Assembly: GCA_964473285.1 (NCBI GenBank)
Contig: CAYYOI010000001.1
Location: 1 to 64,000, forward strand
DNA length: 64,000 nt
Direction: 5' to 3'
Source of the DNA: JBNJGT01 sp964473285
GTDB taxonomy: Archaea > Nanobdellota > Nanobdellia > Woesearchaeales > JACJVW01
In this document: piece after piece, positions 38,101 to 45,800 of the stretch
How the letters are laid out: the number at the start of each line of letters is the position of its first letter
How positions within the stretch are numbered: the stretch's first letter is position 1
Position numbers and translations under genes: made by a program
Notes under the pieces: generated by a model
Seen by the model: only the letters and a program-made list of their open reading frames with translations
Databases searched by the model: none
Told to the model about the DNA's origin: nothing

Positions 38101-39136
38101 CATATTCTCCTGCTATTGAAGGATTGCTTGATGCAGAATTATCAACTGAAAGATTCCAAATCTTTACTCCTGATGAAGAATTTAGAGCATAAAGCATGCC
38201 ATCCCCACTTACATAAACAATGTTGTCCTTTGCGACTGCTGAAGATGAAAAGCCTCCAAAACCATTCGTTACAGTATAATTCCAAATCTTTGCTCCAGTA
38301 TTTAAATTAAGTGCATGAAATGATTCAGTAAGACTTCCAGATCCTCCGATGCCAACAAAGATCTTACTATCATAATACAGTGGAGATGAGTAAGATATTG
38401 CTCCATTAAGTGTGGTATTCCATATTTCTGTCCCATCTGATATGTTTACTGCGTATGTTGTGTTATCTGCACTTGAAAAATAAATGATTCCTTCATGAAG
38501 AGCTGGAGCAGTTGAAATATAGTTGTTTGCTGAAAAGTTCCAAATCATTGATCCGTCAGTATCATTTAAGGCATAAAGATATGATTCTTTTTGATCAGGC
38601 GTTCCTCTATAAACTCCTGTACCAAAGATCACATAATCATCATAGATTAAAGGAGCAGAATACATCATAGTAAATCCACTCGAATTATAGTAAGGTGTGA
38701 AGTTCCATCTTTGACTTTGATCTGAAGCTTGTATAGAAATCAGATAAGGAATGTTTCCATCTACTGGAATGTAAAGATTTCCTTGTGAATATGCCGGGTT
38801 AGAAACTATTTGATTGGGAGTATCATAAGTCCAAAGTATTGATCCATTTGAAGTATTGATTGCATAGACCTTGCTGTTTTCTGTTCCTAAATAAGCTATT
38901 CCTTGATTAATCAAAGGAGAAGTAAACGTTCCAGTAATCCCATCTAATGTGGTAAGGTTCTCTAAGCCATAATCTGAAAGATTAATCTCTCCTGGATAAA
39001 CTCTGTTGTTATCAAGTGTTCTTCCCCACATGATCCATTCATCTGAAGAAGTGCTGTTTGAGTCTGCAAGAACAAATGTGCAGTTGATCAGCAAGAAAAT
39101 TGCTAAAGCTATGAATTTATATTTTAAAACCCCCAT
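35159..39136 (-). CDS. large surface protein: PQQ-type propeller, beta-helix, FN3 domains, PGF-like C-terminus
   Basis: A 1325-residue exported protein carried by the element. After a signal peptide (about residues 8-25), residues 40-400 are repeats of the PQQ-binding-like beta-propeller type (VYAINTSNGSILWTYDTP, YALNDTDGSMIWNFSA and several more). An Ig-like segment follows (about 405-490), then a right-handed beta-helix (about 500-760, LDCNNKIIDPG..., INNIFNVSG), another Ig-like domain, and two fibronectin-III-like domains (about 865-1060). A Gly/Ser hinge leads to a PGF-pre-PGF-type domain (ending TPGFSYFAITGEEE) and a C-terminal transmembrane helix with a basic tail (IPYIIGIGVFILIIAAATYF, then KKKK). 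Many Asn-X-Ser/Thr sites. It is probably an envelope protein or adhesin; the benefit to the element is unknown. Confidence 0.87.
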   Translation of the reverse strand: MGVLKYKFIALAIFLLINCTFVLADSNSTSSDEWIMWGRTLDNNRVYPGEINLSDYGLENLTTLDGITGTFTSPLINQGIAYLGTENSKVYAINTSNGSILWTYDTPNQIVSNPAYSQGNLYIPVDGNIPYLISIQASDQSQRWNFTPYYNSSGFTMMYSAPLIYDDYVIFGTGVYRGTPDQKESYLYALNDTDGSMIWNFSANNYISTAPALHEGIIYFSSADNTTYAVNISDGTEIWNTTLNGAISYSSPLYYDSKIFVGIGGSGSLTESFHALNLNTGAKIWNYTVTNGFGGFSSSAVAKDNIVYVSGDGMLYALNSSSGVKIWNLSVDNSASSNPSIAGEYVLIGGNKKLYMINASNGSIEREYSFGGSYNPSDISIINGSILFTVGQTLYSITDEAKPVITLLSPGHDHYQLNQSVTFSFQTQDLDQTTTCNLSINNLVNQTGITANTGEETNITVNIALGNYNWSISCTDSLGNTGFSEQRPLNIDCIDLSNGYDLTKSLTLDSLCTYNFTGAETILFNISTSNVFLDCNNKIIDPGHIDNGKTFAYIGYSNTVSNVTIRNCNAYNFDVALYIDKGTEEVNILNNNFTNFTRGISYGEAVSSGTFMPGFQVQIENNSFYSHFPARPTITGIYRLSRNFELINNIFNVSGDLIYWGNMGSDAIHENITIKDNTLYSSKDNADMMPSYTIYPRNNVSIYNNKLYNNLTINDNSIGSNVKLYNNSFYNPSIDLNKDSSGGALTGISFCENGIGNYYYEGSWGQYCSPIITLNAPGNNTNSSNNTIQFTFSSTDQNNDTLNCSLNLDATTNQTNILINSEEETNRSINNLTDGTHNWSIACENSINQDSTTSTTLFFIIDTTAPIPPVFTANNLTATPNGFINITWSEVNDANKYMIFKNTSNFTEIKSNLWIANTTNNHYFDAEVEHDTTYWYSIIAVDQLGNYNYQNNSEVHNITANDTVKPQNPSNIVITQSGNTATIQWENITKDIDNMTDTITTYQVWYANSINTSKDYVNETLTFLKNTTTNSTTFTITSSKTYYFAITSIDEAGNKNLSLSNNHNNKSLTYTAPPDNNGGSSGGSSSSSTGGYIPTVDQNSQTKYVSQIKAGSPSDFEIARENISISKIRLTAKENKSSVGIEVKNIKEPPTTKKINKKTYQFLEINPKNINDDEIEGAEIEFTINNTWIKENKINKNTILLLRYTNNTWTELETTLKSSNTKITTYTANTPGFSYFAITGEEEKEDITEDKAIEENITKQELMIQEEQIKNTTEENKEINQSLDASQKKIPIIPYIIGIGVFILIIAAATYFILNRKDSQRKKKK

Positions 39137-39160
39137 AATTTAATTAAATTATTAAGCACA

Positions 39161-39168
39161 CATATAAA
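39161..39168 (-). promoter_or_regulatory. TATA box of the element surface-protein gene
   Basis: ATTTATAT on the minus strand lies 25-32 bases before the ATG at 39136. The region 39137-39387 between this gene and the divergent PD-(D/E)XK-like gene is non-coding and holds an inverted repeat. Confidence 0.6.
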
Positions 39169-39177
39169 TTTTACTAG

Positions 39178-39254
39178 AAATAGCCTGAAAATACCAAATT
39201 CTCCACTGAAATCAATATCCTTTCAAAAATTCTAACAAAAAAGCCAGGCTATTT
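39178..39254. repeat. inverted repeat in a divergent promoter region
   Basis: AAATAGCCTG at 39178-39187 is the exact reverse complement of CAGGCTATTT at 39245-39254, with 57 bases between. It lies between two divergent genes and just upstream of the surface-protein TATA box, so a regulator or recombinase site is possible. Arms are only 10 bases. Confidence 0.5.
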
Positions 39255-39387
39255 GATGCAAATATCTGTTACAAAAACATAGGTTCAAAATCAAGCCTTC
39301 TTTTTTAAAGAATTTTGTATGATCTTCTTGTTACAAAAAGACCTGTTTTAGAAACATTTAATAAAATCTATGATTACTCAAAAAAAT

Positions 39388-40638
39388 ATGTATTCCGAAA
39401 TTCCAATTTCCAAAGAAGAATTTGATCTTGTTGAAAAAACTTTAAGACAATTTGCAACAATCAGCGAATTTTACTTATCCAAATTTACTAAACTCTACTC
39501 AAAGGAGCAACTTGCACGAAGCCATCCCTTAGTTGCTACAATATTAATAAGCGATGGACATAAAGAAGATGATCCTAACGAATTTTTAATTTACCTGGAG
39601 GAACTTTTGAAGTTTCATAAACAAAGAAACACTCCTGGTTTGAAAAAAGTTATTGAAGAATCAAATAATAACAATGGCGGCACTCAGAATTTTAATCATT
39701 CTCTTTCAGAACTTGAAATTTGCAAATTTATCATAGATAATGGTAATGAATGTAAATTCGATGATGATTTACTCATCAAACTTGATGGTGAAGAGTTTTG
39801 TGTGGAATTAAAAACTTACTCGGATTTTGCACAATTATCTCATGCCATGAATTCAGTCAGAGAGATTGAATCTAATTATTGGATTGAAATAGAATTTTTG
39901 AATGGTTTGTTTAAAGATAAAATTGAAAAAATTGAATCTACTGTGAAAGAAATACTGCTTAATCCTTCTAAAAATGATTTATCTCAACAAATAGAAATTA
40001 GACTTAATGATGAATCTCCAGTCTATGCGTGGGTTAGGTTTAATGAAAAAGACAAAACTCATAATTATAAGACAACTGGAGTTATTTCTTCAACTAAAGA
40101 AGCTATTGGTGTTGATCATGAGACTGCAAGAGAACAAATAATGAATTCTCTCGAAAAAGCAAGATATCAACTAACATCAAAATCTAAGTTCAATGGAAAG
40201 AAGAAATTGATTTTTATTGATTTAAAGAATTCTATTAATGATCTTTCTGTTTTTAAGAGAAAAAGAGATTTTATTCAAATTCTATATGGTAAAAGTTGTG
40301 TTATGGGAAAAACAAAATATCATAAGACTTTTGATGAATATAAAGAGTGGGCTTTGAAAGGATTTTTAGACAGTTCTATTGATCCAACTGATAAAAAATA
40401 TTTTGTTTCTGATTTTCCGAATACGTGTAAAAAATATTTCTTAGTATCTAACAAAGATCGAATAAAGACTGAAGCATTGACTTTTCTTTCAGAAAAAGGG
40501 TTATTCTTTAATGATGATTTCAACTTAATTAATGGTGTTGTTCTTTTTGAGAAAAAAGAGATTTCGTTATTTTTGAATCCTTTTGTAGATGAGAGTTTAC
40601 TTATCCCTGAGAGTAAATTCCCAATAAGATTATTCTAA
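39388..40638 (+). CDS. putative PD-(D/E)XK-fold protein
   Basis: A soluble protein of about 416 residues with no family that I can name. A nuclease-like motif is visible: Glu110 in a helix (SELEICKFIIDNG), Asp125-127 (KFDDD), and after a hairpin the E-x-K triad Glu140-Leu-Lys142 (FCVELKTY), followed later by a second helix-strand pair (SLEKARYQLTSK, then KKLIFIDLK) typical of the same fold. An upstream in-frame ATG at 39370 exists; 39388 is preferred since TTTAATAAAA near 39357 sits about 30 bases before it. It overlaps the stop of the serine recombinase gene tail to tail by nine bases. It could be a defence or stability nuclease (inference). Confidence 0.6.
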   Translation: MYSEIPISKEEFDLVEKTLRQFATISEFYLSKFTKLYSKEQLARSHPLVATILISDGHKEDDPNEFLIYLEELLKFHKQRNTPGLKKVIEESNNNNGGTQNFNHSLSELEICKFIIDNGNECKFDDDLLIKLDGEEFCVELKTYSDFAQLSHAMNSVREIESNYWIEIEFLNGLFKDKIEKIESTVKEILLNPSKNDLSQQIEIRLNDESPVYAWVRFNEKDKTHNYKTTGVISSTKEAIGVDHETAREQIMNSLEKARYQLTSKSKFNGKKKLIFIDLKNSINDLSVFKRKRDFIQILYGKSCVMGKTKYHKTFDEYKEWALKGFLDSSIDPTDKKYFVSDFPNTCKKYFLVSNKDRIKTEALTFLSEKGLFFNDDFNLINGVVLFEKKEISLFLNPFVDESLLIPESKFPIRLF

Positions 40639-41322
40639 ATAGTTTTGATTTTTCTTTACTATTCTTTGAACTGATATGTAGCTTATTTTGAATCCTTCTT
40701 TTTTGAGTATCTTCTCAGCTTCTCGATAACTTCCTCCTTTTTGATATGCTTTAAGCACATCAAACTTGTTGATTTTTGTTGTAATCTTTGGTCTTCCTCC
40801 TGAGTATATTCCTTTGTCTTTCTTGTTTCTGATTCCTGATTTGATGCTTTGTGATAGGTTTTTGCTGTAATTGTGGCTTTGCCAAACCATGATTTGTCTT
40901 ACTACGTTCCATTTGATGTCATCATCGCTGTCTATGTTGTCATTTAGGCTTATGAATCTGCATCCGTATTTATGCACTATTCGATCCAGTTCTTCGTTTG
41001 CTATGTGTGGTTGTTGTCTTGAGAATCTTGACAGATCATAAACGATCATTACTGTGTATTGTTTCTTTCTGATTTTCTCTAGGAGAGTTTCAAACTTAGG
41101 TCTTTTTATTTGTTTGAATCCTGAAAGGTATTCATAGACTATTTCAAAGTTCCAATTAGAGTTCTGGCAGTATGTCTTGCACTCTTTGATTTGTTTATCG
41201 ACATCCTGTCGGTCTTCATCTGTACTGCATCTTGCATAGATGATTGCTTTTGTCTTATTTTTTGTCTTATTCATTGTCTTATGGGGTGTCGGTAAAGGTG
41301 TCGAGATCCTTTTTTTCGGCAT
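40630..41322 (-). CDS. serine recombinase (resolvase/invertase family)
   Basis: A 230-residue site-specific recombinase. The catalytic serine is Ser33 in the motif YARCSTDED (Tyr-x-Arg-x-Ser), with the downstream IVYDLSRFSRQ motif near residues 94-104 holding the conserved Asp, Arg, Ser and Arg residues. The C-terminal part has the usual hinge and a helix-turn-helix like that of resolvases (FDVLKAYQKGGSYREAEKIL, then YISVQRIVKKN). It is the second recombinase on the element; since the integrase is at the left end, this one may resolve multimers or invert a segment (inference). The N-terminal 23 residues before the first strand are unusual for the family; a start at the internal ATG (residue 17) is possible. 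Confidence 0.9.
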   Translation of the reverse strand: MPKKRISTPLPTPHKTMNKTKNKTKAIIYARCSTDEDRQDVDKQIKECKTYCQNSNWNFEIVYEYLSGFKQIKRPKFETLLEKIRKKQYTVMIVYDLSRFSRQQPHIANEELDRIVHKYGCRFISLNDNIDSDDDIKWNVVRQIMVWQSHNYSKNLSQSIKSGIRNKKDKGIYSGGRPKITTKINKFDVLKAYQKGGSYREAEKILKKEGFKISYISVQRIVKKNQNYLE

Positions 41323-41423
41323 GTCGATTTCGACATTTTCGACATAAGTGAGTCACACTTATTTTTCATTGTTGAGCCACCTATAAGTGATTCTTTAAAC
41401 GCTTCAACTATTAGAGTTACACT

Positions 41424-41442
41424 CTTCTCCCTACGGGAGAAG
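41424..41442. repeat. perfect 8-bp stem inverted repeat
   Basis: CTTCTCCC and GGGAGAAG flank a three-base spacer (TAC). It lies in the 209-base gap (41323-41531) between the serine recombinase and the upstream gene. No T-run follows on the minus strand, so it is not a clear terminator; it may be a recombinase or regulator site or an RNA hairpin. Three TCGACAT-like repeats also lie at 41324-41347. Confidence 0.5.
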
Positions 41443-41531
41443 CCCATCCAATAATCTTTCAAAATCAAGCTTATTTTCTTCATTTTTTGCCTTTTTTCTC
41501 ATCCCTACACACGCACACATATCGGCACAAA

Positions 41532-41960
41532 TCAAGTCTTCCTTAAGTGTGCAGATTTTTTGTTTTTGATGCCTGGAGTATTTTTTTGATCTTCAAGCAT
41601 TTTCTGAAGTTTCTTCTTGTCTTCAGCAAACATATTTACCAGGTACACGTTGTTTCTTGGTTTGCCTCCTGGCGTTATGTCTGTTTCGAACTTGTAAGGT
41701 TGTGTTTTTAGCATAGCAAAGCACCACAATGCGTAAGTTACTTGATGAGGATCTATCTTTGTCGCTTTTGAAATTCTGTTTGGACTGTACCCTTGAGGTT
41801 TCTTGTTGTTCAATCTTGCTTCAATGTATTTCTCTTTAAGAAAGTCATAGACTGCAAAAGCATTTTTCTTTGATTTCTCTTGTACCCACCAGTGACTTTC
41901 ATTGAAGTAGAAAGGCACTTTGTTTGGAAGTTTTTCTTTGTTTTTGATGCTGAAACTCAT
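41532..41960 (-). CDS. element protein with a winged-helix-like segment
   Basis: A 142-residue basic protein. Residues 25-80 (AVYDFLKEKYIEARLNNKKP, then SPNRISKATKIDPHQVTYAL) have the helix-turn-helix-wing spacing of a DNA-binding module, but the family is not recognised. The C-terminal 40 residues are Lys-rich and helical. The ATG is preceded by a GGAGG ribosome site placed inside the end of the upstream gene, three bases away, so it belongs to the long leftward operon of the element. Confidence 0.6.
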   Translation of the reverse strand: MSFSIKNKEKLPNKVPFYFNESHWWVQEKSKKNAFAVYDFLKEKYIEARLNNKKPQGYSPNRISKATKIDPHQVTYALWCFAMLKTQPYKFETDITPGGKPRNNVYLVNMFAEDKKKLQKMLEDQKNTPGIKNKKSAHLRKT

Positions 41961-41962
41961 CT

Positions 41963-42385
41963 TTATGCCTCCAATACTTCTCTTACAAATTCTTTGTTTA
42001 GTGCGATTAGTCTTCTTTTGCCAAATTTGTGAAGCTTGATTATTTCGCTGTCTTGCAATCCTTGAATTGCTCGTTCAAGAATTTGATCAGTCTTCAATAG
42101 TGGAAGTTTCTTTAAGAACTCTTCTTCAAACAGTATTCCTTCGTTTGCTAAGAGTTCTTTAAACAAGATCCATTCGTATTGATCATAAATTGTGAGCATG
42201 TCATCAGGTTTGAAATGATTCAGAACCACTTCTGAAATGATCTGACGTTGTGCAATCACATCTAATTCTATCAAGAATGATTCGAACTCATCAGGAACTT
42301 CTCGCTCCCATTCAATCTCTTTTCCATCAAGGTACTCTGGCTTTGTCAATCCCATAAAAGTTTTGAATGTTTCAATTAGTTGCAT
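41963..42385 (-). CDS. element protein of unknown function
   Basis: A predicted 140-residue acidic, helix-rich protein (MQLIETFKTFMGLT start). I see no known family; residues 85-139 (LLANEGILFEEEFLKKLPLL, then ILERAIQGLQDSEIIKLHKF) could form a small winged-helix domain ending in a basic hairpin KRRLIALN. The start at 42385 is chosen because a strong GGAGG ribosome site (AAGGAGGATGATAAT) precedes it; the longer frame from 42427 would overlap the upstream gene by 56 bases. It lies between two other small genes of the element operon. Confidence 0.6.
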   Translation of the reverse strand: MQLIETFKTFMGLTKPEYLDGKEIEWEREVPDEFESFLIELDVIAQRQIISEVVLNHFKPDDMLTIYDQYEWILFKELLANEGILFEEEFLKKLPLLKTDQILERAIQGLQDSEIIKLHKFGKRRLIALNKEFVREVLEA

Positions 42386-42590
42386 TATTATCATCCTCCT
42401 TTTCATCCTTAATAGTGTTAGATTCAAGTACGATAATGTTTACTTTTGCATCAGTTAATGCAGCTAATCTCGCATTCCTCACACTATAATCAACAAAGAA
42501 CTTAGTAACAACTCCTTCAATTCCTAAAGCTTCAGCTATTTCAGAGATCCTGACTTCATGTCTGACTTCTTGAGTTGCTCTCGTATTCAT
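42372..42590 (-). CDS. small element protein, unknown
   Basis: A 72-residue protein. The central segment (ISEIAEALGIEGVVTKFFVD, then VRNARLAALTDAKVNIIVLE) alternates helix and strand in a way loosely reminiscent of the small dimeric Alba fold, but the key Alba signatures are missing, so no assignment is made. The C-terminal end is acidic (KDEKEDDNN). It overlaps the next gene by 14 bases, supporting co-translation. Confidence 0.5.
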   Translation of the reverse strand: MNTRATQEVRHEVRISEIAEALGIEGVVTKFFVDYSVRNARLAALTDAKVNIIVLESNTIKDEKEDDNNATN

Positions 42591-42609
42591 TTTTGTTCTA
42601 ACACTTTAT

Positions 42610-42834
42610 TTATACTGCCTCTTCTGAGACAGTTTCTTCAGTCACTGTTGATGTTGCTTTCTTCTTGTTCTTCCATAAAACGCCAACATCACGTAACTTA
42701 TCATTGATGTTCACAAATACTTTGAAGTGTGGTTGATTGCCTTCTCTGTTTTCATTTGGTAAAATCAAAATCTCTTTTTCTCCCAAAACTCCAAAGTTCA
42801 TGTTTCCTTTCAGATACTCTTCTCCTTCTTGCAT
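42610..42834 (-). CDS. small DUF736-like protein
   Basis: A 74-residue protein with a compact beta-rich core: FGVLGEKEILILPNENREGN followed by FKVFVNI and DVGVLWKNKK. This order resembles the DUF736 family, found on conjugative and integrative plasmids, with the same ending in a Val-Gly-x-x-Trp-Lys strand. The Thr/Glu-rich tail is disordered. A clean GGAGG ribosome site precedes the ATG. It lies directly downstream of the primase-MCM gene in the same operon. The similarity is by eye and tentative. Confidence 0.5.
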   Translation of the reverse strand: MQEGEEYLKGNMNFGVLGEKEILILPNENREGNQPHFKVFVNINDKLRDVGVLWKNKKKATSTVTEETVSEEAV

Positions 42835-42870
42835 GTTTATCTCCTCCTTCCTTTTTGATTAAGGAATATA

Positions 42871-45800
42871 TCATTTCAAAACCTTCCATTTTCCATGCTT
42901 AGGCTCAAAGATTTTTCCAATTTTAGATAATCTTGAGATCTCTCTTTCTACCTCTTCTTCGTTCATCTGACTTTTTTCTACAATTACTTCAAAAGGAGTG
43001 CCATCTCCAGGATCGTTTTTATTAATTATATCTGAAAAATCAAAAACACATTCTTCCTCAATAATTGCAAAACCCCTATCATTTATACATCTTAAAATCA
43101 ATGCTTTTGCTTCATTCACATCCAATAAACTAGGTTTCTCTGCCAATCTTAACTTAGCACTTGCTTCTGTAAGTCTTATTACAGAAAGAATAAATCGAGA
43201 GAAGCTTTGTATGTGATTATGTTCAATAAAACTTCTTTGATTTTTACAAAACTGTCTTATTGAATTTTCTACATCTTCAGGTGTGGGTTTAAGCTCGTGC
43301 TTATTCAAAACATAATAAATATACTTTCTAAGAAAATCTTTATTTCCAATATTTTCTCCTTTATAATTATCGAGTATTTTGGAAATTATTTTATCATCTT
43401 GTGGTTTTTCAGCCTTAAGTATTAAATCAAATCTATCAAATATGTGTTTATTTATGCCTAATGACTTATGATCTACTCGATCTCTTTCTTCTTTTATGTT
43501 TCCAGCACACAAAATCTTTGCGGGTGCTTTCATTTGTTGCTGTATGTTTGCTTTGCTTATCGTAACTGTCTTCTTTTCAAGAGGTTCTCCTAATTTATCT
43601 ATGTCATCCTCTTTTGCTTTGTCTACTTCATCTATGAAACACAATCCTTGACCTGCTAAGACTACTGCTCCTGCATCTAGTGCCCACCCACCTAGAAATT
43701 CATCTCTTACTACAGATGCAGTTATTCCTACTGCTGAACTTTTTGTGGATTCAACAAATACTGATTTTGGTGCAATATCGCATGCTTCTAGTGCTAAATG
43801 AGATTTGCCAAGTCCCCAACCTCCAAATATGTAAATATTTAATGATTTTCTAGTGTTAATATTTTTATTGATGTTTTCATTAGTTACCAACTGCAATAAT
43901 AATGCTTTTTTAATGTGAATATTTCCCTCAACGTGTGGTGCAAATATATTTGATAAATTGGTCAATACATCATTATTTTTTGAAAATGAAAAAATATCTT
44001 CCGTATCCTTTATCGAGAGATTAATTCTTCTATCGTCTATGGGGTATATGTTGTTTATGTCTAGAATAATTTCACTTTTTGTCAGCCTTTGTCCTGTTCT
44101 TGAAAATATTGGATCTTCTTTTATTATACCTATTGATCTAACTCTATTTCCTGCTTGTAATATTATTTGATCATTACATAGATTTCCTCTAATTAAAGCA
44201 TGTATTTTTTTTACTTCTATTAGATTAGTATTAGATGAGATGTCTTCAATAATTAATGACTGTACATCAATCATCTCTTTATTTATTAAATGAAATTTTC
44301 CTTTTCTTCCACAAGCACACATAGATGGTTCTTTGAATTTCTTATCTAATTGAAGTACATTTATTATGTTGCCACAACTAGGACATTCAAATTTGGCAGA
44401 GGTTGTTTGTGGTCTTACATCTGATTTTTGCCTGATTGTACCATCTATATAGCACAATTTTCCAATATGTTTAGTTCGGATGTTGCCGATAAAGAGTTCA
44501 GAGGAATTAGGCAAATCACTAAATCTAAAAGGAATATCCTTTCTCTCTTTATCTATTAATTCTACAGACATTTGAAATATCTTTAACATCTCTTCAGGAT
44601 TATCTAATAAGGCATCTGCTAATTCAGGACTATATCTATAAAAATCCTTAAAATTAATTATAACAGAATCTTCTTTTTTTCCATTATAAAGAAGATTGTT
44701 TTCTTCCAAAAACTCTTTTATAAGATTAATTCTTTCTCCAATCTCATAATGTTTATATTTGGTTTTTTGTTCTTGTTCTTCTTTTTGTTTTAAATCAGAA
44801 ATTATTATATTTACCTCTTTCTCCCCTTCATTTGTTAAACCCCAAATATCAACATTATTAACTCCTTGAGATTTAATTTCTATTAATTCTTCAGAAGAAA
44901 GACCTGTGGATCGACCATTTCTTTTCCTTTCTATAGCTCTTGAAATAGTATTAAGTGGAAGATTTAATTTTTTTGAAATATCAGATATTGATAATTCTGA
45001 TTCATATAAACATAATAATATTTTTTCTTTAGTGGGTAAGTTGGGTAAGTTGGGTAAGTTGGGTAAGTTGGGTAAGTTGGGTAAGTTGGTAAGTGGGTAA
45101 GTATGTTTTAATTTATGGGTAACTTGCATATTTCCTGTTCTATCCTCAGAATTAGCCCGATTTGAAACATCAGGATACCCAAGATACCCATTTTTTGATT
45201 TTAATACATACTTTTTTTCTTTGAATATTTTTTCAATTTCTATTTTTTCAATTTTGGTTTTTTCATGGATATTTTGGATATAACTTTGTGAAGTTAATTC
45301 ATCAGCATAAACTAGTAAATCAAGAATTTCTTTTATCTTAGAAGTTTTTTCAATTGGATCTGATGGAATTCTCTCGATTAATAAGTCAATCAAATGTTTA
45401 GAATTAGTTAATAATTGATTCACTAATTCTTTTGCCTCATCAACACTTTTTTTTGCCACATATTCATTAATATCTATTTTGTCTTTATTTTCTTCTTTTG
45501 GAAGTTCACATAAACGAATATTAGTCACTTTGTTTGTGAATAAGAATTTTGCAGTTTCTAAAGCACCTTCTTCTCCTGCTTTGTTGTCTTCGTTGTCGTT
45601 GATGATATAGACTTTTTTTAGGTTTTTAACTAGTTGTAATAGTTTTGCATGATCTTTTTTTCTAAATTGAACAGTGACTGGACTTATTGAGCTGAATCCT
45701 GATTGTATTAGGCTAATGCAGTCCGTAACTCCTTCTGTAATAATAGTATAATCTTTATTTAAGGTGTCTTCTCCATAGAAGTATTTGTTTTCAACAACTT

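Noticed and set aside
41271..41483. 70-residue minus-strand frame before the serine recombinase
   Set aside because: It overlaps the recombinase start by 52 bases, contains the perfect hairpin, and its sequence is not protein-like. Left out but not fully excluded.
45032..45085. Possible CRISPR-like or telomere-like array
   Set aside because: Units are 9 bases, contiguous, without spacers, and in frame in a protein linker.
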